Below, piece by piece: positions 10,067-22,081 of a stretch of DNA of 64,000 bases. Made by a program: the position numbers and the translations under genes. The notes under the pieces were generated by a model that was not told the origin of the DNA, did not search any database, and was given only the letters and a program-made list of their open reading frames with translations. The DNA lies in NCBI GenBank assembly GCA_003255025.1, contig QANY01009387.1:434001-498000 (forward strand). The letters run 5' to 3'. Source of the stretch: Datisca glomerata (Eukaryota > Streptophyta > Magnoliopsida > Cucurbitales > Datiscaceae). The first letter of the stretch is position 1. Each line of letters begins with the position of its first letter.

Positions 10067-12480
10067 TTCTCCTTGGAATTCATGACCATTGTCGCCTTCT
10101 TTGTCCTTCCCTTACTTTGCCTTTCAAACACATCGCTTTTATCCATTTTCAAAACTTCTTGCGTGTAGCATCTGCCACTCCTCGTCATCCCACCTACTCC
10201 CGAAATATTAGTTATAGAGAGATTAAGGTCAGACGGATTTAGCTCTTGAGTTTTATCATTACCACTTTTAATGATCTCATATCCGTACGTCCATGGTACT
10301 GCTCTTGAATCTTTGTAAGCAAACGCACCCGGTATTTGAATGATGATAGGCATCGGAGCATAAGACGTAGTGGTGTGAGTTGACTTTTCCTCGTAATGTA
10401 TTGTGAGAGGTTTTGGGATATAGGACGACATTTCAACATTAATTTCAGATGATTCTTTAGTTATCATGAGGACTAAAGAGTCATCTTCTTGGTATTCCCT
10501 TTCTCCTTTGTGACTTATCGTAAGTATCTTTCCATCCAACAACTTTTGCACTTCCCTTTTAAAATCAACACATTCCTCAATTGTATGCCCCGTCACATTC
10601 TTATGAAACAAACAATTGAAGTTATGCATATGCTTCTTAGAAAATCCCTCATCCTCTGAGCATGTTGGGTATGTGTACCCTGCTCTAGAAAGAAGATGGA
10701 AAAGTGTTTCCATTGACGTGCTCACATCTTCCACGTCCATCTTTCCATGTTAAAAATATTCCTCAATTGCATTTACGGCGGGATTCCTATGATTTGGTAG
10801 AGGGTTAGAATTAATATCTGGAGTCCCATTAGCCTTTTTGAAATTCAACCATCCAGCCTTGATCAGTTCATGTACTCTACTTTTTAATGCCGTGCAATTC
10901 TTAGTCGAATGTCCCACTGCCCCAGCATGATAATCACAGCGAGCAGTCGGATCATACCACCTTGGGTATAGCGGTTGTAGAGGTTCATAAGGAATTTGCA
11001 CCAATTGATTATTCCATATCAATTGAGCTAAGAGTTCTGTATATGACATATGGATTTGATCATATTGGATAAAACTTTGATTATTTCTATTTTCCCTCAG
11101 AGGCAGATCAGCCTGACCAACGTTTTGCTGGTGAGTCGGTGGTCTGAAACCCGATCTCGGGTTTTTTTGAAATGCCGATTGTTGAGATTGATAATTGTAC
11201 GGAATTTGTGAGGTATTTGCCACATATGATGTCATAGATTTGGGCCCCTCACTATACTTTGGAAATCCTGATCCCGAGTTCACAGCTTGTGATGGGTATC
11301 CGGAATTGATCATCTGTACATCCCTTTCTTTTCGCTTCAATGGAGGCCCTTTTTTTTACTGATGATGTATATGATACGATTTCCAAAATTCTTCCATTCT
11401 TTATCCCGTACTCAATCCTTTCACCGATCACTATGATGTCAGAGAAGTTGTTTGAAGCGTTTCCAATCATCCTGTCATAGAATGGAGGTCTCAAGGTGTT
11501 AATAAACATTTCAGCCATCTCCTTGTCTGACAATGGGTGTACCTAAGCAGCTAATTCCCTCCATCTTTGTGCATATTCTTTAAAGCCTTCTGTGGGCTTT
11601 TTCTCCATCGTTTGTAAGTCCAAAAGATCAGGGGTTATGTCTATGTTGTACTTATATTGTCTTAAAAAAGCATCTGCTAGATCTTTCCATCTCTGAATAT
11701 GTTGGTTATCCAGTTGGATATACCAAGGAGATGCGGCCCCCATCAGGCTATCTTGAAAGAAATGAATCAGCAGTTTATCATCATTTGCACAAGCAGCCAT
11801 TTTTCTGCAGTACATAATAAAGTGACTTCTGGGGCACGTACTACCATCATACTTTTCAAACTCATGTAGTTTGAATTTATGTGGGATGTTCACATTGTGG
11901 ACCAAACATAATTGGGTGGCATCAGTGATACCGTATACATCAAATCCTTCAATAGCACGTAATCTCTCCTCTAGAAAGTCCAATTTGTCTTTCGATCGTG
12001 GGTTGTCACTTGGCTTGGTAATAGGCTTCTGCATCATTGGGTCATCAACATCGGTTATGATGATTGGCTCATTAAAAAGTTCGCCTTGTGGAGTGAAAGC
12101 TTGGTTGTGACCACATGCCATTGCGGATGAATTGTACCCCGTTTTCCCTGTCTGCATTGTTTCCTGGAGATTGGGAAATGGATGATGCTGGATATTTATT
12201 GGTGGTGAAGCATGCTGAAACTGGTAAACCTGACGTTGTGAACCCAGGAGGGTAAAGTGGAGTATCGTTTGGCAGTTGATTTTGTGATGATTGAACCCCT
12301 TACGGATTTTCAAAACAGGCCTTTCCCTTACTTGCAGCGAGGAGTTCGAGAACTTTAGCCATTTGCTCTTTTAGCTCCCTAATCTCTTCCTTCATTTCCT
12401 CTCGTGATTGCTCTCTTTCTTGCTCGTACATGACCCTAACTTGAGCTCGAGTTCGATAGGGATGTCGAAGTTGTCGGGCT
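10048..12480 (-). pseudogene. Gag of the Ogre-type element, several breaks
   Basis: Read right to left: a Gln/Glu-rich N-terminus (about 12480-12310), then 12313-11543 with LHEFEKYDGSTCPRSHFIMY and EGFKEYAQRWRELAA, the classic plant gag domain. A single in-frame stop at 11543-11545 separates it from 11533-11252 in the same frame (MFINTLRPPFYDRMIGNAS). A frameshift in a homopolymer near 11345 leads into 11340-10750, which has a knuckle-like CDYHAGAVGHSTKNC; a stop at 10750-10752 then leads in frame to 10740-10048 with a second, related motif (CLFHKNVTGHTIEEC). The order and motifs match Tat/Ogre gag. Confidence 0.85.
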
Positions 12481-12657
12481 ATCTTTGGAAAATTTCTTAA
12501 AATAAATAAAAATAAAGCAATGAGATGTAGATTTTTGCTAATAAAAAGAAGAAATAATGAGAGTAAATTTATGCTTGAGAAATGATACTGCGCAAAGTGA
12601 AAGTTTATTTTTCCTCTCTAACTTCACGATTTGATCCTCTTGTTCGTAGATTACCCC

Positions 12658-14244
12658 TCACAAGTTCTCATTGTCTTCTACCATCTTTCTAATTTTGTTG
12701 CTCAATTGGCAAGTGTCAGTTCCCAACTCTGAGTTTTTTCGCTTCAGATACGCTTGATCGTCAACCTTATTTCTTAACTCTTTGAGTCGTTCTTCAGTTT
12801 CGATTCTGTGTTTGTCAGACAAATTCACCTCGACTGCTAGTCGTCTGTTTTCTTCCAAGAGGGCTAGAACTTTTTGAAGCTCCTCATATAACTCATCTAG
12901 CTCCTCCTTTTTAGCAATCTTTTGATGAACTTCTAGTGATTTGGCTGATGGTACATCCTCAACTGGTAAGGCAATAATTATTTTGTTTCTACTCTCAAGC
13001 CATGCTTCATACTCCTTTGTGCAGTTCATGCGATTCTTCTCATTTCGCATCCTTCTTGTTAGTTTCCAAGCTCTAATCAGCTGCTGCAGTTTTTGTTCAA
13101 TTTCTTGAGAATCGTAACTAACTTCAATATCCTTCAATGCATGCGTGGTGGGGACAAACTGTCTCATGTATAATTGACGAAGTGCCATTAACGGAGCATA
13201 ACTAGTACAACCCCATGGTCCCGGGAGCGGAACCAATTGAAAATCACCACATCTGTAGATCATTGGCGTTAATGGCTTCTAATGGGCTTTTCAAATAACA
13301 TACTCATCTTTCAACTTGGATAGGTATGAGAGCCAAGCCCCTTTTGTGGGAAACTGCGGATTCCATTTGGCCATTCCAAATTCTGCAATAGGGATCCTCG
13401 TCTTCATCCATGAACTTGAGAACTTAACTTGAGGACATTTAAAATCTAGCGGACATCTTAGATGACTGAGAATCCAAATACACAAAAGAGTTGAAGAGCC
13501 GATGAACTTTCCTTTTCCAGACACTCGGATGTGATTCAAAGAATAGATAGTCTCAGCGAGAATTGAGATAACATGGTTAACACCATGTTCGACTTGAAGG
13601 AACATTTTTATCACTTTATCATCCATATAACCTTGGATCTTTGGAAATAACACGGTGCCATAAATACACAGAGCATAAAGAGTCATGCCCTTATCCTCCT
13701 TCAAGAAAATTTGGGTGAAATCTAGGAGGTAATCCAACGGCACACACTCATTTCCCCCTTTAACTTTCAATATTTTCTCAATCTCAGACGCATGGACAGT
13801 ACCCAAGAGCTTAGACAAAGCTCTCTTCAATGTGAGCTTTTTGTCATAGTTATAAACTTTGTCTGCACTTTGCAACGTGACATTCAGTAGTGCTTGATAT
13901 TCTTCAATTGTGAGAGTAAGATCGATTATTCCGAAGGTGAAACATCTATAATGAGGGTCCCAGAAATGCATTAAAGCTTCAAGGACGGGAACGTTGACTA
14001 CAATATACAACAGATAAGCTATGTGACCATATTTTCTGACAAACAAACTTTTCTGCTCTGGTGAAAAATCCTCCCATATCTTCTTCAACATCTCCAAGTC
14101 AATGCGTGAGAACTCTATCTTAGTGATTGATAGTAGAAGAACAACATCTTCCTTTTTTAGACAATCTCCTTTACGTTTCTGCGATTCCTCTGACCATTGG
14201 GCTACTGTAACTTGATCTTCTATCATACTCGAAGTGGGAGTCAT
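12658..14244 (-). pseudogene. Extra ORF1 upstream of gag (plant-mobile-like domain plus coiled coil)
   Basis: Two open segments in one frame, 14244-13291 (317 codons) and 13263-12658 (201 codons), separated by a TGA at 13291-13293 and a further stop. The first half has FWDPHYRCFTFGIIDLTLTI followed by EEYQALL, the signature of the aminotransferase-like/plant-mobile-type domain found in Ogre ORF1. The second half begins YRCGDFQLVPLPGPWGCTSY and ends in a Glu/Lys/Leu-rich coiled coil (ELDELYEELQKVLALLEENR). Its biochemical role is unknown. Presence of ORF1 is the best single marker for the Ogre group. Confidence 0.8.
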
Positions 14245-14851
14245 GGTCCCTAAAATATGAATGAACTGAATACTTCTTTACAATACCATTACGCAGCATG
14301 ATGTGTGTATGCAAAATATAAAGATAAAGTTAGAAGCAAAACAATGAAGAAAAGACATGTTTAAGTAACACAAGACATATATACATGCACAAAATAATCA
14401 TGATTTCAGCAGAAATATAACGTTAGTCATGATGCGGGCTCTAAAAACATAATACATGTGTGGTTGGGTTCTAAAAATCTCTTAATAGGTTCACAGGTTG
14501 TCCACACTGTTATCTGAATAGAGTAATAGGGGCCCCCAAACGGTATTCTGAAAAGGTCGACCTGAATGAGAACTTTCATGAGCCTGCACGGGAACCGTAG
14601 TTCCACGAAGACATTCCACTACTCGTTCTCGCTAATCCTAAAGGAAAAGCCCAGGTATAGGGCTAGCGTGTATGTGAAGTAGAAATTATGTAAAGAAATA
14701 TACTTCATAAAAAAAACTTATGTACAACTACAGTCACGAATTAGAAAAAAATAAATCATATAAACGAGCCAAGAACCAATACAAAAGGATAGCATACGAT
14801 GAAATTTTGGCTTGACTCTCTATTGATCTAAAGATGGTTAGACCAATTGTT
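14245..14851 (-). other. 5' untranslated leader of the Ogre-type element
   Basis: This lies between the primer site and the ORF1 start. No coding region was seen. Two patches of higher GC (around 14510-14660) stand out but match nothing recognised. Confidence 0.55.
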
Positions 14852-14870
14852 TGTCTCCAGTGGAGTCGCG
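14852..14870 (-). other. Arg-type primer-binding region of the Ogre-type element
   Basis: The minus strand reads GCGACTCCACTGGAGAC next to the 5' LTR edge. Ogre-like elements use a tRNA-Arg primer site of the form TGGCGACTCCACTGGGGAC. Here the initial TGG is missing and the site is fused directly to LTR sequence (CGCCACTCC), suggesting a small junction deletion. Confidence 0.7.
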
Positions 14871-15300
14871 GAGTGGCGATTAAAAAAAATAAAAAAAAAT
14901 CATTTTTTGCAGGAAAAAATAAATTTTAAGGTGTGATTGGTCACCCAATTTTAAGATGAACATTTTGGTCTACGAAAACTCAAAGTTGATTCGGGAGCCG
15001 TTTGTGTGTGGGGAAGGTATTAGCACCATACAACACCCATATAAAAATGGTTATCAAATTTAATCAAATGCTATCCATTTTTTTTTATTTTAAGGCAAAT
15101 GTTAAAGAAATCCATTTTTGGATGTCCCATTTGGTGCATTTTGCATCATAAAAATGAACAAAATAAATTACCTTTAATGGGTGGTTCAAAGACCATTGAA
15201 AAATTATTTTTTTGTATTCTTATATCTTACTAAATCAAAAACATTATTATGTAATAAATGAAAGAAAAAAAATTAAAAAAAACAAATATATATATATATA
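14871..15300 (-). repeat. 5' LTR of the Ogre-type element, inner fragment
   Basis: Matches 409-782 of the other LTR and then jumps to its 1199-1255 section, so ~400 bp are deleted at about 15240. The fragment stops in a (TA)n run, where the viral insert begins. Confidence 0.88.
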
Positions 15301-15481
15301 AGTAAATAAGTAAACAATATTATCAATAACCAGCCATAATAGGCGGTGAACAGTTTAATTAAACAGATATTGAAGTAGAAACAGTAAATGAACAGTAATT
15401 ATCCCCACCAGGTTAGGCTCTGATACCAAAAGGCGCGGAATTGAACAGTATTTATGAGGGGTATTAAGAGGGAAGAAGATA
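15301..15481 (-). repeat. Terminal repeat of the caulimovirid insert, left copy
   Basis: 181 bp matching 23184-23364 at a constant offset of 7883, with 8 mismatches by hand (about 95.6 percent identity). It contains the tRNA-Met primer site. It abuts (TA)n of the host LTR on the left and viral intergenic sequence on the right. Confidence 0.92.
15416..15428 (-). other. tRNA-Met primer-binding site, left copy
   Basis: The minus strand reads TGGTATCAGAGCC, complementary to the 3' end of plant initiator tRNA-Met. All caulimovirids prime minus-strand DNA synthesis from such a site. Confidence 0.9.
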
Positions 15482-15560
15482 AACAGTAAAAACTGTATTA
15501 ATGAATAATAAAAACAGTTACTGTATTGAGGTGTAAGATTAAAGACTTACACAAACAAAG

Positions 15561-15566
15561 TTTATT
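15561..15566 (-). terminator. Candidate viral poly(A) signal AATAAA
   Basis: The minus strand reads AATAAA about 170 nt downstream of the TATA box and about 130 nt before the primer site. Caulimovirids place a poly(A) signal just downstream of the promoter to make terminally redundant RNA, so order and spacing fit. Confidence 0.5.
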
Positions 15567-15736
15567 TACAACAATAAACTAGTGCTCCCGCTCACTAATT
15601 TACGTTGAAGAAAAAAGAAGAAAAGATTTACAAAAGAGGAGTAGAAGAAGAAAGCTTTGTTTCACAAAACAGGTTTTAGCTCTCAAATAGTAAGAGTTGT
15701 AAAACAAGTTTTGATTCACAAATGGAAGGAGCTGCC

Positions 15737-15744
15737 TATTTATA
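15737..15744 (-). promoter_or_regulatory. Viral promoter TATA box
   Basis: The minus strand reads GGCTATAAATAGGCAGC. It sits between the end of the polyprotein and the left primer site, where the 35S-like promoter lies in circular caulimovirid genomes. In this linear insert, transcription from it would run into the retrotransposon LTR, not the viral ORFs. Confidence 0.65.
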
Positions 15745-15926
15745 GCCAAGGAAAGTGGAGTTCACCGGGAACCCATCACTTACCTGAACTATTATATTCT
15801 ACAAAAGTAAAAACATTTTACATTTGACTAAGAATAGTAAAAAGTACAATGATTACAAAGAGACAAATTACAAAGAATTTTTAGTAGACGAAGTCCTTTG
15901 TAGTCGTCATGATTGGTTGAGACTGT

Positions 15927-16117
15927 TGGTGGATAATTGTTATCCTGATCTCTCCTTTGATTTGAAGGGCATGATGGTCATTGCATTGTGCTTTTGATTA
16001 TGATTGCTTAAATGTCTTATTGGCGGATAATTGTTATCCTGATCTCGTCATTTGGTTGTGTTGAAGGGTATGATGGTCATTGCATTGTGCTTTTGATCAT
16101 GATTGTTTAATTATCTT
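15927..16117 (-). repeat. Direct repeat of ~95 bp in the viral promoter
   Basis: 15927-16020 and 16021-16117 share ggataattgttatcctgatc and gatggtcattgcattgtgct in the same order. The pair ends about 180 bp upstream of the viral TATA box, an enhancer-like position. TGACG motifs occur on the minus strand at 15905-15909 and inside the second unit. Confidence 0.75.
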
Positions 16118-16141
16118 ATTGGCATTTTGCCAATAATGAAA

Positions 16142-17510
16142 CTATTTATCTTCACTGAGGTCCACATCCTCAAAAGAGTCTTGAGAATCTTGGAAGGGAT
16201 CATGGGCCCATCGGGGAAGAGACCGCACAAGAGATTTTCCCTTTGATTTTTGAGATGGAGATTGACTCTTTTTATTTTTGATTGGGTGACTTGATCCTAC
16301 TGAGAATTCAAAGTTGGAACTAGAATTTTTCAGAAGGAGGAGCATTTTTTGTATTAGCTCCTGCTTTTCTTTTGATTTTTTAGACTTATTTTTGCCTTTT
16401 GAAGAAGGTCTTGTGGTGGATTTTGAATTTTGGGAGGAGCCTGATGATTGTTTAATTTGTAGAGCCTGATTATCTGGTTCCCTAATTTTTAAGGAGGCCA
16501 CTGGAGGCTTGGGAGATTTTGTCTGAGTGTGAGATTTTGCCAACTCTTCATGTATGGAGGCAGATATTTTTATCGTATTGAATTTGTCCCACCATTTAAC
16601 ATAGTATTGTCTGGTTAGGATTTCTTCTTCAATGGCGTATTGTCATTTAAGGATCGAAGGGATTTTGAATTTATTTACAAAATAAATTATTGGGGGAAGG
16701 AGGCCTCAACCGTTGAGGGTTTAAATAATTTTAAAAATAAACTATAATTTTGTTGTAAATCAATTGGAAAAATCTCAAAGACAGGGCCATGAATTGACCA
16801 CCATCTTAAAAACCATTTTGGTAAATTAATTTTGAAATTTTTGTCAAAATTTAAAAACCAAGAGTGGTTAAATTCACTATTTTGATGCAATAAAATTGTT
16901 TGCCATGCATCAATATAGTCAAAATAATTATATTATTTTTATTTAAAAGTGGTTTTAACCCTGAGGGATGGATTTTCCATTCCTCCAAAGTTATTATTTT
17001 GAGGATATAGAATGAATGGTAAAGGATTTTTCCTTCTGCACTGTTTATTGGTTTGATATTTATTGATTTTGTTTCTTGGAGAATATCTCTATAGAAACTA
17101 AGAGTTTTGTCCTTGTGTCCATGGACAAAATGGGAATCAGGAAGGAAATGGGCATTCACTATTTCTATCGGATTTTTGGAATGGGTGAATGGGTGTTCAA
17201 TATAAAAGAGATTTTTACTGGGAGTTTTTCTGTAATAAGGAGAAGATTTTCTATAACTGGTGAATGGTTGGTTGGTGAACAATTGTGAGTCAAATGGTTT
17301 AGAAACTACAAATGGGTCAAATTGATTGACCAAAGCATTTTGGTAATTAGGTCTGGTAGACCCAAGAACCGTTAACTGGGTATTTCTAGGAGTAGAAGAC
17401 TCCTCTTTGATTTAGGCCTTAAGGGCCAATTGATGTGTGGAGGTTTCTCCTCTGGTCATTTTCCCGGAAGCGTGGGGCCTAGACTCCATCCTTTTGTTGC
17501 CCCTGCAGGA
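16142..17510 (-). pseudogene. C-terminal extension of the viral polyprotein
   Basis: Downstream of RNase H, minus-strand segments 17333-16851, 16890-16687 and 16543-16142 carry a region that is often found after RNase H in related endogenous plant viral polyproteins. It includes FYIEHPFTHSKNP, HQNSEFNHSWFLNFDKNF with WFLRWWSIHGP, and a Lys/Ser-rich tail ending EDVDLSEDK. No enzymatic motif was recognised and its role is unknown. The pieces are in different frames, with at least one frameshift near 16860 and stops in the Ser-rich part. Assignment rests on position and composition. Confidence 0.6.
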
Positions 17511-18690
17511 ATTCACGTGTCAAAAAGTCAGGGACTGAATTATCAACTCCTTTAATAAATTCAATATTGAAATCAAATATACTAAGTATAGATTGTCATC
17601 TAGCAAAGATTTGTTTGGAGGCTATATTTTTAACATCCTTTTCTAAAACATGCTTAGCAGATTTGCAATCAATTTTTAGCAAGGATTTTTAATTTAGCAA
17701 ATCATCTTGGAATTTCTGTATGCATAAAACAACAGACAAAATTTCTTTCTTAATAGTACTGTAATTAGTTTGTGATTGAGATCATGTTCCAGATGTAAAC
17801 CTAACAATTTGTTCGGGTGCTTCTGGGGAAATCTTTTATAATAGGATGGCTCCATATCCAATTTCAGAGGCATCCGTTTGGACAATTTTAAAGGAATTAT
17901 TAGTGGGAATGCCAAGACAAGGAAGTGTCTTAACATGGGTTTTAATTTTTGTAATTAAATCAGTGTGGACAGTTGTCCAAGGGGGAGGATTCTTTTTAAG
18001 CCTGTCAAAGAGAGGCTTACAATCAATTCTCATTTTATTGTAAAAATCAGATATGTAATTTAAAGATCCTAGAAACCTTTGTAATTGTGTTTTTTCTAGT
18101 ATTTCATTGGGGAATTTGTCAGCAAATTGTATTACCCTGTCAGTTGGCTTGATTATAGAATGGTGAATATCGAATCCTAAGAATCTAATCTTAGATTGAA
18201 ATAATTTAATTTTGCTTGCAGAGATAACTATACCATTTTGTTTTATTATCCTACCAAATGATTCAAGGTGCCTCCAATGTTGTTCTATTGTTTTCGAGAA
18301 AATAAGAACATCATCAATGTAAACAATTGAGAAATCAGTAAATTGATTAAAGATTTCATTCATTATATTTTGAAATTCACTAGGAGCATTTTTAAGGCCA
18401 AAAGGCATTACGTTCCACTCATAATGGCCAAATGGAGTTATAAATGCTGTTTTGTATTTATCACTTTCGTTTATCTGGATTTGCCAAAATCCAGATTTTA
18501 TATCAAATTTAGAGAATATTACAGCATCTCCAAGTCTATTTACTAAATCTCTTTTGTTTGGTATTGGATATCTTATCCATTCTAAAACATTATTAAGATG
18601 CTTATAATTGATTACTAAACGAGGAACTCCTCGTTCGATTTCACTGGCCTTCTGGACATAAAAGGCTGAGCAGGACCAAGGGGATTTGTT
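17500..18690 (-). pseudogene. Viral reverse transcriptase with decayed RNase H
   Basis: The RT frame is open from about 18690 to 17836 without a Met until 18408, so it is a polyprotein segment. Motifs include ERGVPRLVINYK, the motif A Asp in FSKFDIKSGFWQI, MPFGLKNAPSEFQ and the active site IVYIDDVLIFS: all RT catalytic residues are present. RNase H starts with VQTDASEIGYGAILL and continues leftwards to about 17500 (NYSTIKKEILSVVLCIQKFQ) but is cut by a frameshift near 17836 and several in-frame stops. A frameshift near 18690 disconnects it from the protease. Confidence 0.88.
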
Positions 18691-19421
18691 TTTCTAATAA
18701 TATTCTTATTGAGAAGTTCTGTAATTTCTTTTTTACAAAACACAAGCATTTTTGAATTCATCTGAATTGGTCTTGCCTTTGTTGGAATATTCTTTTCATC
18801 AAATCCCTTAACATAGGGAAGATTGACAGTATGTTGCTTTCTGTGCCAGAAAGCATTGGGAATGTCAGAACATAATTGTTTACAGATTTTTTGTTCAAAT
18901 ATTTTAATTTTGTTTTGAAGAATAGAACTTTGAAGCTGTCCTTCAATTCTGTTAAATTTTAATTCATTTTGTAAAAAACATAATTGTCTTTCCTTACAGG
19001 AAATGAGATTTATTGACTTTGAGATAGATTTTTCTTTTAAAGTTTTTAATTTTTCATTACTGGGAAAAGAGAGGAATTTAAATTTTATTAGTTTATTCAT
19101 GACATAGGTAATTATTCCATCATACTCTGTTGAAAATGGATATAGCAGAGCAATAAATGGTAGACCTAGGATAATTTTGTCAGTCATATTTTTTACTAAG
19201 ACAAATGATGTTTTAAAACATACATTTTCTTGGCAAATATGAACTGTGGGTATTTCATAATTAATATGCATACGATTACCATTAGCAGAGGACAATGATT
19301 CTTTTGTCTTCCTAAAGTACTTGGTTGGAACTAGTGCTTCCTGCATACAATTCAAACCTGTTCCCGAATCTACAAGAGTCATTGTTGTAAAATCAAAATC
19401 TTGAATGATTATTCTAACCAT
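18640..19421 (-). pseudogene. Viral aspartic protease
   Basis: Minus-strand frame 19421-18615. The active-site stretch TLVDSGTGLNCMQEALVP, followed by TKYFRKTKESLSSANG, is the pepsin-like protease typical of caulimovirid polyproteins. IILGLPFIALLYPF supplies the second half of the fold. The segment leads into the N-terminus of RT (TELLNKNIIRKTNP), after which the frame is lost. It releases coat protein and RT from the polyprotein in active viruses. Confidence 0.82.
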
Positions 19422-19457
19422 TATGTGCCATTTTTTTATTTTTATATGATTGAGGAT

Positions 19458-19979
19458 TTAGATGAAATGTTCATCACCTTCTTGATAGTTTAAGGGTTCT
19501 TCACTCTCATTATCCGAGATTAGTAATTTACTGGGTTCACACAATTCTTGTTTGTTAATTAGATTTTCTATCTTCAAAAGATTTAATTCTTCTTTTATTT
19601 CAATGTTTGAATTCTTCAAATCTTTTATTTCAATTTTAATATTTTTAATTTCTTTTTGAAGTTTCTGTAAGGTAACTTCCTTTTCTTTTCCTTTTATCTT
19701 ATTGAATTTTTCAAGAGTCTGTGAAAGACTTGCAGTATTATTATTATTAGACTTCGTACTTTCTTTTTTTAGAACTATTTTCTTAAGCCTTTCAAGGTAT
19801 TCTTGTTTTAATTCAGGATTTTCAATTTTACAAATTAAATCTAACAAGAGGGTTTCTTGTTCTTCATTTTTATTTAGGACATTGATTTTTTTACAACCTA
19901 TCCCTACACCCCATAATGATGTTAGGAGAATCACTGTTAGAACTTGAGGATTCAGTTTCAGAGGATTCAGGGGATTCAT
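19458..19979 (-). pseudogene. Coat protein C-terminal coiled-coil segment
   Basis: A 173-codon minus-strand segment overlapping the end of the coat protein frame by 89 bp in another frame. It is strongly Lys/Glu/Leu/Ile-rich with a long predicted coiled coil (QKLQKEIKNIKIEIKDLKNS) and ends in an acidic tail. It lies between the zinc knuckle and the protease. Whether the frame change is mutation or programmed cannot be told from one copy; mutation is more likely given the other breaks. Confidence 0.6.
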
Positions 19980-21072
19980 ATTCTCCTAAATCTTCACTAT
20001 CACTGTCGTAATAATCTATTGTTTCTAAGATTCTAAACGATTCCTGTTTATCTTCTTCAGAAATTTTTAATTGGTTAATTTTATTCTTGACTTGACAAGT
20101 ATTTGAAAGGTGACCTTTCTGACCACATTTGAAACACGTAATATTAGTCTTATCAAATTTTTTATTAAACCTTTTTCTTGAATAATTTTTATTCCTAGAA
20201 AAGTTTTTATTCTTAGAAAAGTTTTGATCAAATTTTTTATTTTTATGTTTGTGGTAATTTTTCCTATAGGGCTTATAAGACCTTCTAGGGTTTATATGAG
20301 AATGTTTTCTATTCTTCTGAGAAGGGGCAATAGAGGGTAAACCGTATTGCTCACAAAAATCACTTAACTCATATTTAGCAGTTTTACTTTCTTTTTTAAT
20401 TTGTTTGTTGATTTTCATATCAACACACATCTTTAATCCTTCCTTTTGTATTATTTTCATTATGGTTCCATAGGTTAGACTATCATAGTCTATATTTCCT
20501 AGGTCATTACTAAGAACTGTCCTTATTTTATGGGCAAAAAGATTGGGTAATCCATTTATGAATTTTTCTTTCCAAAAGGGTTGATTACTATCTTCCCTTG
20601 ACATTACTCTCGATAATAATATATTCTTATACCAATTAAAATCACTTAATGTTGGACACCTAAGATTTTTTAATTGATCATGTATACGCGAAGTAATATT
20701 ACTTGGCGTACCAATGAAATGTTCAATTATTGTATAAAGGGGCGTATTTATACCATCAGGTATTGTTTCTTGATTTTCTCCAATAATTGGGTTTCCTTCA
20801 GCATCAATCTTAACTGCTGAGAGGATGGCAATTTTGGATTCATGTGTGAGATGTTTTTCCCACCAGGAATGAAGCATTCCTGTGAATCCTGTGACTAGAA
20901 GGTTTATTACTTCTTCATGAAGTAAACCATGAGAGGTAATGTAGCTATTGGCTACCATTGTCATGTGTTGTAATTTATTGAGGACTTCCTGTTCAGAAAG
21001 ACCATCAATATTCCACTCATATAATTTTTCTGCAGAAACAGAAAATTGATTAACAAGAGATGATTCAGTTAT
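19891..21072 (-). pseudogene. Viral coat protein with CCHC zinc knuckle
   Basis: The minus-strand frame is open from 21072 to 19891; the first Met is at 20964. It starts with KLYEWNIDGLSEQEVLNKLQ, then MTMVANSY and GFTGMLHSWWEKHLT, the core common to plant pararetroviral coat/gag proteins. A basic Lys/Arg/Asn tract (NPRRSYKPYRKNYHKHKNKK) precedes the zinc knuckle CFKCGQKGHLSNTC, which fits C-x2-C-x4-H-x4-C. The C-terminus is Ser/Glu/Asp-rich. The frame is continuous with the upstream segment except for one TAA at 21073-21075. Confidence 0.85.
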
Positions 21073-21633
21073 TTAAATATCAGAAGGCATGGGCTTCTTA
21101 TGCCATTTTCTTTCTAATTTATTTATTTCTAAATTTTTAAATGTTTTTTCAATATTGTTAATATTTGAAAATTCATCTATCGCAGATAATTCGTAAGTTG
21201 ATTCTGACTCATGACTATCTGAGTCAGTATTATCGTCTTGGTTAATTACTTTTAATTCTTGAAATATTTCATCAATTGTTTCAGACTTAGAATCTAAACT
21301 ATTGTCTTGGTTAACAACCTTAACAGAGGAAGATAACTCAGTAGATTTATTTTTTAAATCCTGAATCATTTTATCAATTTTTTTATTAATTGGAATAATC
21401 TTTAAAGTGGTTTTATCTGAAAGATTTATTAAGGGTTTTTCTTTCAGGGTTTCACTAGGCTTAGGTTCATTGAGAACATCAACCTTAGTTTCAATTTTGT
21501 CTAATTGTTTTCCTATTATAATTAGACTCTGGTTAGTATAGTTGAGTTGTTCAACTACGTTTTCGTTTGGTTCTTCCTCCTTTGCAATTTTGAAAGGAGA
21601 AGCAGTGATTAAAGAATTTTTATGATTAATCAT
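21073..21633 (-). pseudogene. Polyprotein linker between movement and coat proteins
   Basis: A 186-codon minus-strand segment rich in Lys, Ser, Asp and Glu that ends KLERKWHKKPMPSDI. The C-terminal motif is the usual lead-in to the coat protein in related plant sequences, and the coat frame follows after a single TAA. A heptad-like stretch (QLDKIETKVDVL) suggests a short coiled coil. No catalytic motif is seen. The interval 21634-22081 is AT-rich, with short open pieces only. Confidence 0.6.
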
Positions 21634-22081
21634 AATTTTTTCAGAAGGAGGATGACTAGTAGAAACTACATTAGAGTCTTCCTTAATCCATTTATACTTT
21701 GAAATTACCTTGATATTTATTTCGTAAATATCTTCAACATAATCTAGGAAAAATATATCAATTTTAAATTATTGCATGAATGCCTTCCATTCAGCAAGTA
21801 TGACTTTTCTTTGATCCATATCATACGAATCTCTGAACCTATTACGTCTGTCTAGATTATTTGGGTCATTATTGTGTTGGGCTAGACCTTCCCAATCTGG
21901 ATTATACTCTAGGCTCAAGGTTAGTATATTGAGAACTAAGAGTTGAGGATTGACAGAATTAAGGCTTCCTTGAAAATCTGATCTCGTGGGTGCTTCAGTT
22001 TCATCAGATTGTTCAGACTTATTATCAAAGACTGGCTGACTAACTTGAGAATTTGTGGCTATGCCTTTAAGTTTTAAATTC

